Shown here piece after piece: positions 49,169-59,635 of a stretch of DNA of 64,000 nt. Numbering within the stretch: position 1 is the first letter of the stretch; every line of letters begins with the position of its first letter. The notes under the pieces were generated by a model. It ran no database searches. It was not told the DNA's origin and saw nothing but the letters and a program-made list of their open reading frames with translations. Source of the stretch: Methylobacterium sp. DB0501 (lineage in GTDB: Bacteria > Pseudomonadota > Alphaproteobacteria > Rhizobiales > Beijerinckiaceae); assembly GCF_011043735.1 (NCBI RefSeq), contig NZ_JAAKGV010000015.1:1-64000 (forward strand), written 5' to 3'. A program made the translations under genes and the position numbers.

Positions 49169-49493
49169 GAGACCTCTTTTGCACCGCAGCAAGGCCGCGT
49201 GCTCCCGAAACCTTCCCCGGACGGCCGGAAACGCCCGGGAAGGGGAGGGGCCTGCGACGATACTCCCCCGCAGGCCCGGGCTTCCCGGCGTTGTGCGCCG
49301 AGGCCGCCACCCTATCTGTCGGATTGACGTTCGCGGTTTGTGCGGTGCGAACGCCCCTTGTTTCGTCATACCCGCTCGTTTAAGCCTCGCGCACCTTCCG
49401 GGCTTTGGAACCGTTCCGAGAACGGCCCCGGCGGCCGGGTCGCGGCCCGGGCTCGCGCTAACAAGGCCTCGCGCCAACCCTTGAGGATGCTCG
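49169..49493. other. Upstream region of the nuo operon
   Basis: The 325 bp between the CAP-domain gene and nuoA must contain the promoter of the complex I operon. I see GC-rich imperfect inverted repeats at about 49210-49245 but no promoter that I can support by consensus, and no gene. Confidence 0.5.
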
Positions 49494-49859
49494 ATGAACG
49501 GCCTCCTGTCGGATTACCTGCCGCTGGTGATCTTCATCGGCGTTTCGCTCTTCATCGCCGCGGCGCTCCTCGTGGCCCCGTTCCTGGTGGCCTATAACAG
49601 CCCGGACCCGGAGAAGCTCTCGGCCTACGAGTGCGGCTTCAACGCCTTCGACGATGCGCGCATGAAGTTCGACGTGCGCTTCTACCTCGTCGCCATCCTG
49701 TTCATCATCTTCGATCTCGAAGTGGCCTTCCTGTTCCCGTGGGCGATCACGTTCGGGGACCTCGGCTGGTTCGGCTTCTGGTCGATGATGATCTTCCTCG
49801 GCGTGCTGACCGTCGGCTTCGTCTACGAGTGGCGCAAGGGCGCCCTCGAGTGGGACTAG
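49494..49859 (+). CDS. nuoA: NADH-quinone oxidoreductase subunit A
   Basis: The 121-residue membrane subunit has three helices. YECGFNAFDDARMKFDVRFYLVAILFIIFDLEVAFLFPW is visible in consecutive pieces; YECGF with its conserved Cys on the loop near the quinone cavity is diagnostic. It is first gene of the nuo operon, followed by nuoB after 48 bp. GAGGATGC precedes the ATG. Confidence 0.97.
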   Translation: MNGLLSDYLPLVIFIGVSLFIAAALLVAPFLVAYNSPDPEKLSAYECGFNAFDDARMKFDVRFYLVAILFIIFDLEVAFLFPWAITFGDLGWFGFWSMMIFLGVLTVGFVYEWRKGALEWD

Positions 49860-49907
49860 AAGCAACAGCGTAGAGCCGCCCCCGAGACGTAGGAACCGGA
49901 CCCCACC

Positions 49908-50489
49908 ATGTCCCTCACACCCGTCCGCGCCCCGACGATCGCGCCGCAGCCCAAGGGTATCCTCGACCCGGCCACCGGCAAGCCGATCGGCGCCAACGAT
50001 CCGACCTTCCTGACGATCAGCGACGAGCTCGCCGATCGCGGCTTCCTGCTGACCACCACCGACGACCTCATCACCTGGGCCCGCACCGGCTCGCTGATGT
50101 GGATGACCTTCGGCCTGGCCTGCTGTGCCGTCGAGATGATGCAGATGTCGATGCCGCGCTACGATTGCGAGCGCTTCGGCTTCGCCCCGCGCGGCTCGCC
50201 GCGCCAGTCCGACGTGATGATCGTCGCCGGCACGCTGACCAACAAGATGGCGCCCGCGCTCCGCAAGGTCTACGACCAGATGCCGGAGCCGCGCTACGTC
50301 ATCTCGATGGGTTCCTGCGCCAATGGCGGCGGATACTACCACTATTCCTACTCGGTGGTGCGCGGCTGCGACCGGGTGGTGCCGGTGGACATCTACGTCC
50401 CGGGCTGCCCGCCGACCGCCGAGGCCCTGCTCTACGGCGTGCTGCTGCTGCAGAAGAAGATCCGTCGCACCGGCACGATCGAGCGCTGA
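49908..50489 (+). CDS. nuoB: NADH-quinone oxidoreductase subunit B
   Basis: The 193-residue subunit carries the terminal [4Fe-4S] cluster N2, which passes electrons to ubiquinone. The four ligands are C72 and C73 (GLACCAVE), C137 (MGSCANGG) and C167 (VPGCPPT). The N-terminal extension of about 35 residues is typical of alphaproteobacterial and mitochondrial forms. nuoC follows after 8 bp. Confidence 0.98.
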   Translation: MSLTPVRAPTIAPQPKGILDPATGKPIGANDPTFLTISDELADRGFLLTTTDDLITWARTGSLMWMTFGLACCAVEMMQMSMPRYDCERFGFAPRGSPRQSDVMIVAGTLTNKMAPALRKVYDQMPEPRYVISMGSCANGGGYYHYSYSVVRGCDRVVPVDIYVPGCPPTAEALLYGVLLLQKKIRRTGTIER

Positions 50490-50497
50490 GGCTGGCC

Positions 50498-51160
50498 ATG
50501 AGCAACGGCATCACCATCCGGGCCCATACCCAGAGCGAGCAGGGCGAAGGCGCCCTCCAGGCCCTGTCCGATACGCTCGCCGCGACCCTGGGCGCCGCCA
50601 TCACCGACCGGGCGATCGCCTTCGGCGAGCTGACCCTGATCGTCGAGGGATCCGAGGTCCTGCGGGTGCTCACCCACCTGCGCGACGATCCGGCCTGTGC
50701 CTTCTCGACCTTCATCGACATCTGCGGCGCCGACTACCCGGCCCGGGCGAAGCGCTTCGACGTCGTCTATCACCTGCTGTCGATGCGCCATAACCGGCGC
50801 ATCCGCGTGAAGGTGCAGACCGACGAGCGCACGCCCGTCCCGTCCGCGATCCCGGTCTTCCCGGCCGCGAACTGGTTCGAGCGCGAGACCTACGACCTCT
50901 ACGGCATCCTGTTCTCGGGCCATCCGGACCTGCGCCGGCTGCTTACCGATTACGGCTTCGAGGGCCATCCCCTCCGCAAGGACTTCCCGCTCACCGGCTT
51001 CGTCGAGGTCCGCTACGACCAGGACGAGGCCCGGGTCGTCTACGAGCCCGTGCGATTGACGCAGGAATTCCGCAACTTCGACTTCCTGTCGCCCTGGGAG
51101 GGCACCGACTACGTGCTCCCGGGCGACGAGAAGGCCGACAAGGCACCGGCGAAAGGCTGA
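50498..51160 (+). CDS. nuoC: NADH-quinone oxidoreductase subunit C
   Basis: The 220-residue peripheral-arm subunit is a separate protein here, not fused to NuoD as in E. coli. The signature WFERETYDLYGILFSGHPDL, LLTDYGFEGHPLRKDFPLTG is complete. It stabilises the junction between the hydrophilic and membrane arms next to NuoD and NuoB. The start ATG lies 8 bp after the nuoB stop; nuoD follows within 7 bp. Confidence 0.97.
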   Translation: MSNGITIRAHTQSEQGEGALQALSDTLAATLGAAITDRAIAFGELTLIVEGSEVLRVLTHLRDDPACAFSTFIDICGADYPARAKRFDVVYHLLSMRHNRRIRVKVQTDERTPVPSAIPVFPAANWFERETYDLYGILFSGHPDLRRLLTDYGFEGHPLRKDFPLTGFVEVRYDQDEARVVYEPVRLTQEFRNFDFLSPWEGTDYVLPGDEKADKAPAKG

Positions 51161-51166
51161 GCCGAC

Positions 51167-52357
51167 ATGGGCGAGCACAGCATCCGCAACTTCTCGATCA
51201 ATTTCGGCCCGCAGCACCCGGCGGCGCACGGCGTGCTGCGCCTCGTGCTGGAGCTGGACGGCGAGGTGGTCGAGCGCGTCGACCCGCATATCGGCCTGCT
51301 CCACCGCGGCACCGAGAAGCTGATCGAGGTCAAGACCTACCTCCAGGCGACGCCCTATTTCGACCGGCTCGACTACGTCGCACCGATGAACCAGGAACAC
51401 GCCTTCTGCCTCGGCATCGAGCGCCTGCTCGGCATCACGGTGCCGCGCCGCGCCCAGCTGATCCGCACGCTCTATTGCGAGATCGGCCGGCTCTTGTCGC
51501 ATCTCCTCAACGTCACCACGCAGGCGATGGATGTCGGCGCCCTCACGCCCCCGCTCTGGGGCTTCGAGGAGCGCGAGAAGCTGATGATCTTCTACGAGCG
51601 CGCCTCAGGGGCTCGTCTCCACGCCAACTACTTCCGTCCGGGCGGCGTCCATCAGGACCTGCCGCCGAGCCTGATCGACGACATCGAGGCGTTCTGCGAG
51701 ACCTTCCCGCAGATCGTCGACGACCTCGACGACCTTGTGATGGCCAACCGCATCTTCAAGCAGCGCAACGTCGATATCGGCATCGTGTCGGTCGAGGAGG
51801 CGCTGGCCTGGGGCTTCTCGGGCGTGATGGTGCGCGGCTCGGGCATCCCGTGGGACCTGCGCAAGTCGCAGCCCTACGAGGCCTATGCCGAGATGGAATT
51901 CGACATCCCCGTGGGGAAGAACGGCGACACCTACGATCGCCAGGTCATCCGCATGGAGGAGATGCGCCAGTCGGTGCGCATCATGAAGCAGTGCATCGCC
52001 AAGCTGCGCGAGCCGGCCGGCCAGGGGCCGATCGCCACGCAGGACGGCAAGGTCGCGCCGCCGCCGCGGCGCGAGATGAAGCGCTCGATGGAGGCGCTCA
52101 TCCACCACTTCAAGCTCTACACCGAGGGCTTCCACGTCCCGGCCGGCGAGGTCTACGCCGCGGTCGAGGCGCCCAAGGGCGAGTTCGGCGTCTATCTCGT
52201 CGCCGACGGCACCAACAAGCCGTATCGCTGCAAGATCCGCGCTCCGGGCTTCGCCCACCTCCAGGCGATGGACTGGATGTGCCGCGGCCACATGCTGGCG
52301 GACGTGTCGTGCATCCTCGGCACGCTCGACATCGTGTTCGGTGAGGTGGACCGGTGA
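51167..52357 (+). CDS. nuoD: NADH-quinone oxidoreductase subunit D
   Basis: The 396-residue 49-kDa-type subunit forms most of the quinone-binding cavity with NuoB. INFGPQHPAAHGVLRL at the N-terminus holds the conserved His of the quinone site. LLHRGTEKLIE, YFDRLDYVAPMNQEHAFCLG and the C-terminal DIVFGEVDR are family hallmarks. It is unfused, as in mitochondria and most alphaproteobacteria. A 57-bp spacer with a 13-bp direct repeat (ACGTTTGAGA.ATGG) leads to nuoE. Confidence 0.98.
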   Translation: MGEHSIRNFSINFGPQHPAAHGVLRLVLELDGEVVERVDPHIGLLHRGTEKLIEVKTYLQATPYFDRLDYVAPMNQEHAFCLGIERLLGITVPRRAQLIRTLYCEIGRLLSHLLNVTTQAMDVGALTPPLWGFEEREKLMIFYERASGARLHANYFRPGGVHQDLPPSLIDDIEAFCETFPQIVDDLDDLVMANRIFKQRNVDIGIVSVEEALAWGFSGVMVRGSGIPWDLRKSQPYEAYAEMEFDIPVGKNGDTYDRQVIRMEEMRQSVRIMKQCIAKLREPAGQGPIATQDGKVAPPPRREMKRSMEALIHHFKLYTEGFHVPAGEVYAAVEAPKGEFGVYLVADGTNKPYRCKIRAPGFAHLQAMDWMCRGHMLADVSCILGTLDIVFGEVDR

Positions 52358-52414
52358 AGGCGCTGCGCGCCGCGCCCGCACCCGTCGGACACGTTTGAGA
52401 CATGGACGTTTGAG

Positions 52415-53266
52415 ATGGCCAACCGCAGACTCGCCCCGGTATCCGAGCAGCCCGAGAGCTTCGCGTTCACGCCTGAGAACGCCGAGTGGGCCAAGGGGCA
52501 GATCGCCAAGTACCCGGAGGGGCGGCAGGCCTCGGCCGTGATTCCGCTGCTGTGGAAGGCGCAGGAGCAGAATGGCGGCTGGCTGCCGCAGAAGGCGATC
52601 GAGGCGGTGGCCGACCAGCTCGGCATGCCGCATATCCGCGTGCTGGAGGTCGCGACCTTCTACACGATGTTCGCCCTCGAGCCGGTCGGCCGCTACTGGA
52701 TCCAGGTCTGCGGCACGGCGCCTTGCGACGTCTGCGGCGCCCGCGAGCTGAAGCAGTACCTCCACGACCGGCTCGGCCCCTCGGGCCATGTCAGCCCGGA
52801 CGGCAACTTCTCCTGGCTCGAGGTCGAGTGTCTGGGCGCGTGCTGCAACGCCCCGATGGCGCAGATCAACCACGACTATTTCGAGGATCTCACGCCTGAG
52901 TCCCTCGGCAAGCTGATGGACGACCTCGCCGCCGGCCGCCCGGTGAAGACCGGGTCGCAGATCGGCCGGGTCTCCTCCGAGCCCAAGGACGCGGTCACGA
53001 CCCTCCAGGACGAGACGCTGTTCGACGGCTCCCGCGTCGGCGCCTGGCGCAAGCGCTTCGAGGAACAGGGCCTGAAGGAGCAGGGCGCCGACGCGACCGG
53101 CGAGAAGGCCCGCACCGAGGCCTCGGCCGCCGAGAACCCGAAGGCGGCGCGCCCCGACGCCGGACGCGCCACCGAGACCAAGGCCGCCGCAGCCCCGGCC
53201 CAGAACGCCGCGGACGGCAAGCCCGCGGACACCAAGGACGCGCCCGCGCCGACGGCGAAGTCCTGA
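52415..53266 (+). CDS. nuoE: NADH-quinone oxidoreductase subunit E
   Basis: The 24-kDa-type subunit binds the [2Fe-2S] cluster N1a through C99, C104, C139 and C143 (QVCGTAPCDVCG and VECLGACC). It forms the NADH dehydrogenase module with NuoF and NuoG. At 283 residues it is long: from about residue 215 the sequence becomes an Ala/Lys/Glu/Pro-rich, probably disordered tail with no domain. Such tails vary between alphaproteobacteria. nuoF follows after 48 bp. Confidence 0.97.
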   Translation: MANRRLAPVSEQPESFAFTPENAEWAKGQIAKYPEGRQASAVIPLLWKAQEQNGGWLPQKAIEAVADQLGMPHIRVLEVATFYTMFALEPVGRYWIQVCGTAPCDVCGARELKQYLHDRLGPSGHVSPDGNFSWLEVECLGACCNAPMAQINHDYFEDLTPESLGKLMDDLAAGRPVKTGSQIGRVSSEPKDAVTTLQDETLFDGSRVGAWRKRFEEQGLKEQGADATGEKARTEASAAENPKAARPDAGRATETKAAAAPAQNAADGKPADTKDAPAPTAKS

Positions 53267-53314
53267 CACAGATGATGTACCTTCCCTTCACAGCAGGCCT
53301 GTAGGACGATCGCC

Positions 53315-54616
<1,302 letters not shown>

Positions 54617-54715
54617 GGCGGTGCCGCGTCCGACCCGTCATGACCTGCCTTCCCGGTTCGCCGGCCCGGCGCGCGGAGACGCGCGCCCCGCGGACCTCGC
54701 CCGAGAGTTGACCGC

Positions 54716-56797
54716 ATGACCAAGATCCTCGTCGACGGCATCGAGGTCGATGTCCCGCCGGACTACACCCTGCTCCAGGCCTGTGAGGTCGCGGGCGCCG
54801 AGATCCCGCGCTTCTGCTTCCACGAGCGGCTGTCGATCGCCGGCAATTGCCGCATGTGCCTGGTCGAGCTGAAGGGCGCGCCGAAGCCCGTCGCCTCGTG
54901 CGCCTGGGCCGTGCGCGATTGCCGCCCGGGCCCGAACGGCGAGCCGCCGGCGGTGTCGACCAAGTCGGCCCTGACCAAGAAGGCCCGCGAGGGGGTGATG
55001 GAGTTTCTCCTCATCAACCACCCGCTCGATTGCCCGATCTGCGACCAGGGCGGCCATTGCGACCTGCAAGACCAGGCGATGGCCTATGGCGTCGATTCGA
55101 CCCGCTACGGCGAGAACAAGCGCGCCGTCGAGGAGAAGTATATCGGCCCGCTGGTGCGGACCGCGATGAACCGCTGCATCCACTGCACCCGCTGCGTCCG
55201 CTTCCTGGCGGAGGTGGCCGGCGTGCCGGATCTCGGCGCCATCGGCCGCGGCGAGGACATGGAGATCACCTCCTACCTCGAGCGCGCGATGGAATCGGAG
55301 CTGCAGGGCAACGTCGCCGATCTGTGCCCGGTCGGCGCGCTCGTCCACAAGCCGCAATCCTACAACGTCCGCCCCTGGGAGCTGAACAAGACCGAATCCG
55401 TCGACGTGATGGATGCGGTCGGCTCGGCGATCCGCGTCGATACCCGCGGCCGCGAGGTGATGCAGATCGAGCCGCGGGTGAACGAGGCGATCAACGAAGA
55501 GTGGATCTCCGACAAGACCCGCCACGTCGTCGACGGCCTGCGCCTCCAGCGCCTCGACCGGCCGTACCTGCGCGAGAACGGCCGCCTGCGCCCGGCCTCC
55601 TGGGCCGAGGCCTTCGGCGCCATCGCGGCGAAGCTGAAGGGCGCCGATCCGAAGCGCGTCGGCGCGATCGTCGGTGATCTCGCGGGCGTCGAGGAGATCT
55701 TCGCGCTCAAGACCCTGATGGCGTCGCTCAAGGTGCAGAACCTCGATTGCCGCCAGGACGGCGCGGCGATCGATCCAGCCTGGGGCCGGGCCGCCTACAC
55801 CTTCGGCCCCGGCATCGCCGGCATCGAGCAGGCGGACGCGATCCTGATCGTCGGCGCCAACCCGCGCACCGAGGCGTCGCTCCTCAACGCCCGCATCCGC
55901 AAGCGCTGGCGGATGAGCCCGATCCAGATCGGGGTGATCGGCGAGGACGCGGACCTCACCTATCCCCATGCCTATCTGGGGGCGGGTCCCGAGACGCTGG
56001 CCGAGGTGGCCTCCGGCCGTCACAGCTTCGCCGAGGCCCTGAAGGCCGCCGAGCGGCCTCTGGTCATCGTCGGACAGGCGGCGCTCGCCCGTCCCGACGG
56101 CTCAGGCCTCCTCGCCGCAATCGCCAGGCTGGTCCAGGGGCTCGGTGCGAAGGCCGAGGGCTGGAACGGCCTGGGCGTTCTCCAGAACGCGGCTTCCCGC
56201 GTCGGTGCCCTCGATCTCGGCTTCGTGCCGGGGGAGGGCGGCCTGACCTTCGCCGAAATGGTGCAGGGCGGCGCCCTCGACGTGCTGTTCAACCTCGGCG
56301 CCGACGAGGTCGAGGTCGGTCCGGGCGCCTTCGTGATCTACCAGGGCACCCACGGCGACAAGGGCGCCCACCGCGCCGACGTGATCCTGCCGGGCGCGGC
56401 CTATACCGAGAAGCCGGCGACCTACGTCAACCTCGAGGGCCGGGTGCAGCTCGCCAACCGCGCCGCCTTCCCGCCGGGCGATGCCCGCGAGGATTGGGCG
56501 ATCCTGCGTGCCCTGTCGGACGTGCTCGGGCAGCGCCTGCCGTTCGACTCGCTCACCGCGCTCCGCAAGGCGCTCTACACCGCGCATCCGCACTTCGCCG
56601 GCATCGACCAGGTCGCCCCGGCGGACGGTGTCGCTGCGCTGACGACCCTCGCGGGTCTCTCGAGCGAGCCCGGCCGCGAGCCGTTCCGCCCGGCGGTGGC
56701 GGATTTCTATCTCACCAACCCGATCGCCCGCGCCTCGCGGGTGCTCGCCGAGTGCTCGGGTCTCGCCCGCGGGCGGGCCCTCGAAGCGGCCGAATGA
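54716..56797 (+). CDS. nuoG: NADH-quinone oxidoreductase subunit G
   Basis: The 693-residue 75-kDa-type subunit carries three clusters. N1b is bound by C34, C45, C48 and C62. N5 is bound by His102, C106, C109 and C115 (the unusual His-ligated cluster, HPLDCPICDQGGHC). N4 is bound by C154, C157, C160 and C204. The C-terminal molybdopterin-oxidoreductase-like domain (about 220-690) lacks the N7 cysteines found in some bacteria, as in the mitochondrial form. nuoH follows after 13 bp. Confidence 0.98.
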   Translation: MTKILVDGIEVDVPPDYTLLQACEVAGAEIPRFCFHERLSIAGNCRMCLVELKGAPKPVASCAWAVRDCRPGPNGEPPAVSTKSALTKKAREGVMEFLLINHPLDCPICDQGGHCDLQDQAMAYGVDSTRYGENKRAVEEKYIGPLVRTAMNRCIHCTRCVRFLAEVAGVPDLGAIGRGEDMEITSYLERAMESELQGNVADLCPVGALVHKPQSYNVRPWELNKTESVDVMDAVGSAIRVDTRGREVMQIEPRVNEAINEEWISDKTRHVVDGLRLQRLDRPYLRENGRLRPASWAEAFGAIAAKLKGADPKRVGAIVGDLAGVEEIFALKTLMASLKVQNLDCRQDGAAIDPAWGRAAYTFGPGIAGIEQADAILIVGANPRTEASLLNARIRKRWRMSPIQIGVIGEDADLTYPHAYLGAGPETLAEVASGRHSFAEALKAAERPLVIVGQAALARPDGSGLLAAIARLVQGLGAKAEGWNGLGVLQNAASRVGALDLGFVPGEGGLTFAEMVQGGALDVLFNLGADEVEVGPGAFVIYQGTHGDKGAHRADVILPGAAYTEKPATYVNLEGRVQLANRAAFPPGDAREDWAILRALSDVLGQRLPFDSLTALRKALYTAHPHFAGIDQVAPADGVAALTTLAGLSSEPGREPFRPAVADFYLTNPIARASRVLAECSGLARGRALEAAE

Positions 56798-56810
56798 GGA
56801 GCGCCGACCG

Positions 56811-57833
56811 ATGACCGTCTGGGAGGTGCTGGGCACCGTCCTCCTCGTTGCGCTGAAGAGCGTCGTGCTGCTGGTGGCACTGCTCGTCTTCATCGCCTAT
56901 GCGCTGCTCGCCGACCGCAAGATCTGGGCGGCGGTGCAGCTGCGCCGCGGCCCCAACGTGGTCGGACCCTGGGGCCTGTTCCAATCCTTCGCCGACCTCC
57001 TGAAGTTCGTGCTGAAGGAGCCGGTGATCCCGGCCGGCGCCAACAAGAGCCTGTTCCTCTTGGCGCCGCTGATCTTCGCCACCCTGGCGCTCGCCGCCTG
57101 GGCGGTGATCCCGCTCGCCGACGGCTGGCCGATCGCCGACATCAATGTCGGCATCATCTACATCTTCGCGATCTCGTCACTGGGCGTCTACGGCGTCATC
57201 ATGGGCGGCTGGGCCTCGAACTCGAAATACGCCTTCCTCGGGGCGCTGCGCTCGGCGGCCCAGATGGTGTCCTACGAGGTCTCGCTCGGCTTCGTGATCG
57301 TCACGGTGCTGATGTGCGCCGGCTCGCTCAACCTGTCGCAGATCGTGCGGGCGCAGGACACTTCCCTCGGCATCCTCGGCTGGTACTGGCTCTGGCTGTT
57401 CCCGATGTTCGTGGTGTTCTTCATCTCGGCGCTGGCCGAGACGAACCGCCCGCCCTTCGACCTGCCCGAGGCCGAGTCCGAGCTGGTCGCCGGATACATG
57501 GTGGAATACTCCTCCACCCCGTACCTGCTGTTCATGCTCGGCGAGTACGTCGCGATCGTCACGATGTGCGCGCTCGGCACGATCCTGTTCCTGGGCGGCT
57601 GGCTCTCGCCGATCCCGTTCGCGCCCTTCACCTGGGTGCCGGGCCTGATCTGGTTCGCCCTGAAGGCCAGCTTCCTGTTCTTCATGATCGCCATGGTGAA
57701 GGCCATGGTGCCGCGCTACCGCTACGACCAGCTCATGCGGCTGGGCTGGAAGGTCTTCCTTCCGCTCTCGCTGATCATGGTCTTCGTCGTCGCCTTCGTC
57801 CTGAAGCTGACCGGCCTCGCGCCGGTCTCCTGA
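56811..57833 (+). CDS. nuoH: NADH-quinone oxidoreductase subunit H
   Basis: The 340-residue membrane subunit has about eight helices and docks the peripheral arm, lining the quinone entry channel. ADRKIWAAVQLRRGPNVVGPWG, ETNRPPFDLPEAESELVAGY (with the conserved acidic loop) and YSSTPYLLFMLGEYV are diagnostic. It lies between nuoG and nuoI with gaps of 13 and 23 bp. Confidence 0.98.
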   Translation: MTVWEVLGTVLLVALKSVVLLVALLVFIAYALLADRKIWAAVQLRRGPNVVGPWGLFQSFADLLKFVLKEPVIPAGANKSLFLLAPLIFATLALAAWAVIPLADGWPIADINVGIIYIFAISSLGVYGVIMGGWASNSKYAFLGALRSAAQMVSYEVSLGFVIVTVLMCAGSLNLSQIVRAQDTSLGILGWYWLWLFPMFVVFFISALAETNRPPFDLPEAESELVAGYMVEYSSTPYLLFMLGEYVAIVTMCALGTILFLGGWLSPIPFAPFTWVPGLIWFALKASFLFFMIAMVKAMVPRYRYDQLMRLGWKVFLPLSLIMVFVVAFVLKLTGLAPVS

Positions 57834-57856
57834 ACCCAACCGTCGGAGAACGAGCC

Positions 57857-58345
57857 ATGAAGCTCGACCAGGTCGCCCGCGGCCTGCTGTTGAAGGAGTT
57901 CGTCACCGGGTTCGCCCTGGCGATGCGCTACTTCTTCAAGCCCAAGGCGACGATCAACTATCCGTTCGAAATGGGCCATCGCGGCCCGCGCTTCCGCGGC
58001 GAGCACGCCCTGCGGCGCTACCCCAACGGTGAAGAGCGCTGCATCGCCTGCAAGCTCTGCGAGGCGGTGTGCCCGGCCCAGGCCATCACCATCGAAGCCG
58101 GCCCGCGCCGCAACGACGGCACGCGGCGCACCACGCGCTACGACATCGACATGGTGAAGTGCATCTATTGCGGCATGTGCCAGGAGGCCTGCCCGGTGGA
58201 CGCCATCGTCGAGGGGCCGAACTTCGAGTTCTCGGTGGAGACCCGCGAGGAGCTTCTCTACGACAAGGCCAAGCTCCTGGAGAACGGCGACCGCTGGGAG
58301 CGCGAGATCGCCCGCAACATCGCGGCCGACGCGCCCTACCGCTAG
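57857..58345 (+). CDS. nuoI: NADH-quinone oxidoreductase subunit I
   Basis: The 162-residue TYKY-type subunit has two [4Fe-4S] clusters (N6a, N6b). The ligand sets are C62, C65, C68, C112 and C102, C105, C108, C72 in the patterns CIACKLCEAVCP and CIYCGMCQEACP. An N-terminal amphipathic stretch associates with the membrane arm. It relays electrons from NuoG to N2 in NuoB. A 161-bp spacer with no visible gene separates it from nuoJ. Confidence 0.98.
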   Translation: MKLDQVARGLLLKEFVTGFALAMRYFFKPKATINYPFEMGHRGPRFRGEHALRRYPNGEERCIACKLCEAVCPAQAITIEAGPRRNDGTRRTTRYDIDMVKCIYCGMCQEACPVDAIVEGPNFEFSVETREELLYDKAKLLENGDRWEREIARNIAADAPYR

Positions 58346-58506
58346 AGCCGCGACCCGGGGGAGGGCGCCCAAGCCCTCCTCACGAAACCGACGAGACATT
58401 CGCCGCTCCCCGGTTGTGCGCCGCGGGAGCGGGTTCTATAGACGAGCCGCCGGCACGCTCCGGGGGTCGGGCAGGAGGCCGCCGCCAGGCGGCATGAATT
58501 CAGCGC

Positions 58507-59127
58507 ATGACCGCAGCCGCCGCCTTCTTCTATCTGTTCGCCGCGATCACCGTCGCCTCGGGCTTCATGGTGATTGCCTCGCGCAATCCCGTCACCTCGG
58601 TGCTCTTCCTCATCCTCGCCTTCGTGAACGCCGCCGGGCTGTTCGTGCTGATGGGGGCGGAGTTCCTGGCCATGATCCTGGTCGTGGTCTATGTCGGCGC
58701 CGTCGCGGTGCTGTTCCTGTTCGTGGTGATGATGCTCGACGTCGATTTCGCCGAGCTGCGCCAGGGCTTCCAGGACTACCTGCCGGTCGGTGGCCTGATC
58801 GGGGCGGTCTTCTTGGTCGAGCTGCTTCTCGTGGTCGGCTCCTGGGCGATCGATCCCGGCCTTGTCCACGGGCCGCTGGCGGTCTCGCCGGGCGGCGAGA
58901 CGGTGACCAACACGCAGGCCCTCGGTCTCGTTCTCTACACCAACTACTTTTTCTTCTTCCAGGTCGCCGGCCTGATCCTGCTGGTCGCGATGATCGGCGC
59001 GATCGTGCTGACCCTGCGCGACCGGCCCGGCGTCAAGCGCCAGGACATCGCGATCCAGAATGCGCGGACGCAGGCCGACGCCGTCGAGGTGCGCCACGTC
59101 CCGACGGGCCAGGGCGTCGAGGTCTGA
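58507..59127 (+). CDS. nuoJ: NADH-quinone oxidoreductase subunit J
   Basis: The 206-residue membrane subunit has five helices. ASGFMVIASRNPVTSVLFLI and EFLAMILVVVYVGAVAVLFLFVVMM are the conserved helices 1 and 3, where helix 3 contains the pi-bulge involved in coupling. The C-terminal hydrophilic tail is short. nuoK follows after 123 bp. Confidence 0.97.
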   Translation: MTAAAAFFYLFAAITVASGFMVIASRNPVTSVLFLILAFVNAAGLFVLMGAEFLAMILVVVYVGAVAVLFLFVVMMLDVDFAELRQGFQDYLPVGGLIGAVFLVELLLVVGSWAIDPGLVHGPLAVSPGGETVTNTQALGLVLYTNYFFFFQVAGLILLVAMIGAIVLTLRDRPGVKRQDIAIQNARTQADAVEVRHVPTGQGVEV

Positions 59128-59250
59128 TCCCCGGCGCGGTCCGACGAATCCGTGCGGGGCTGATCCAGGCCTCGCGATGCTGATGGCAAGAGCGGCGGGG
59201 CGGGACGCGCCTCGCGACACGAAGGCGGCCGCCCGCGGCCGAGAGGCACG

Positions 59251-59556
59251 ATGATCGGTTTGAGCCACTACCTGACGGTCGCCGCGATCCTGTTCACCCT
59301 CGGGGTGCTCGGCATCTTCATCAACCGCAAGAACATCATCGTCATCCTGATGTCGGTCGAGCTGATCCTGCTCGCCGTGAACATCAACCTGGTGGCGTTC
59401 TCGACCCATCTCGGCGACATCGTCGGCCAGGTCTTCGCCCTGTTCGTGCTGACCGTCGCCGCCGCAGAGGCTGCGATCGGCCTCGCCATCCTGGTGGTGT
59501 TCTTCCGCAACCGCGGGTCGATCGCCGTCGAGGACGTCAACATGATGAAGGGCTGA
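59251..59556 (+). CDS. nuoK: NADH-quinone oxidoreductase subunit K
   Basis: The 101-residue membrane subunit has three helices and the conserved glutamates of the proton channel: one in VILMSVELILLAVNINLVAF and one in TVAAAEAAIGLAILVVFFRN. Its TGA stop is inside the strong hairpin at 59550-59580. A 79-bp spacer leads to nuoL. Confidence 0.97.
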   Translation: MIGLSHYLTVAAILFTLGVLGIFINRKNIIVILMSVELILLAVNINLVAFSTHLGDIVGQVFALFVLTVAAAEAAIGLAILVVFFRNRGSIAVEDVNMMKG

Positions 59557-59583
59557 CGCGGCTCCACGAGCCGTCAGCCCTTT
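59550..59583 (+). terminator. Terminator-like hairpin inside the nuo operon at the nuoK stop
   Basis: GGGCTGACGCGGCTC (59550-59564) pairs with GAGCCGTCAGCCC (59568-59580), with a single bulged C and a 3-nt loop, and is followed by TTT. The nuoK stop codon lies in the left arm, so ribosomes reaching the stop would open it. It may attenuate transcription or mark an RNA processing site before nuoL. Confidence 0.55.
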
Positions 59584-59635
59584 CCCCCGAACCAGTGCCG
59601 CAGCGGCAAGAGCCACGCGAGGCCGGACCCCGAGC

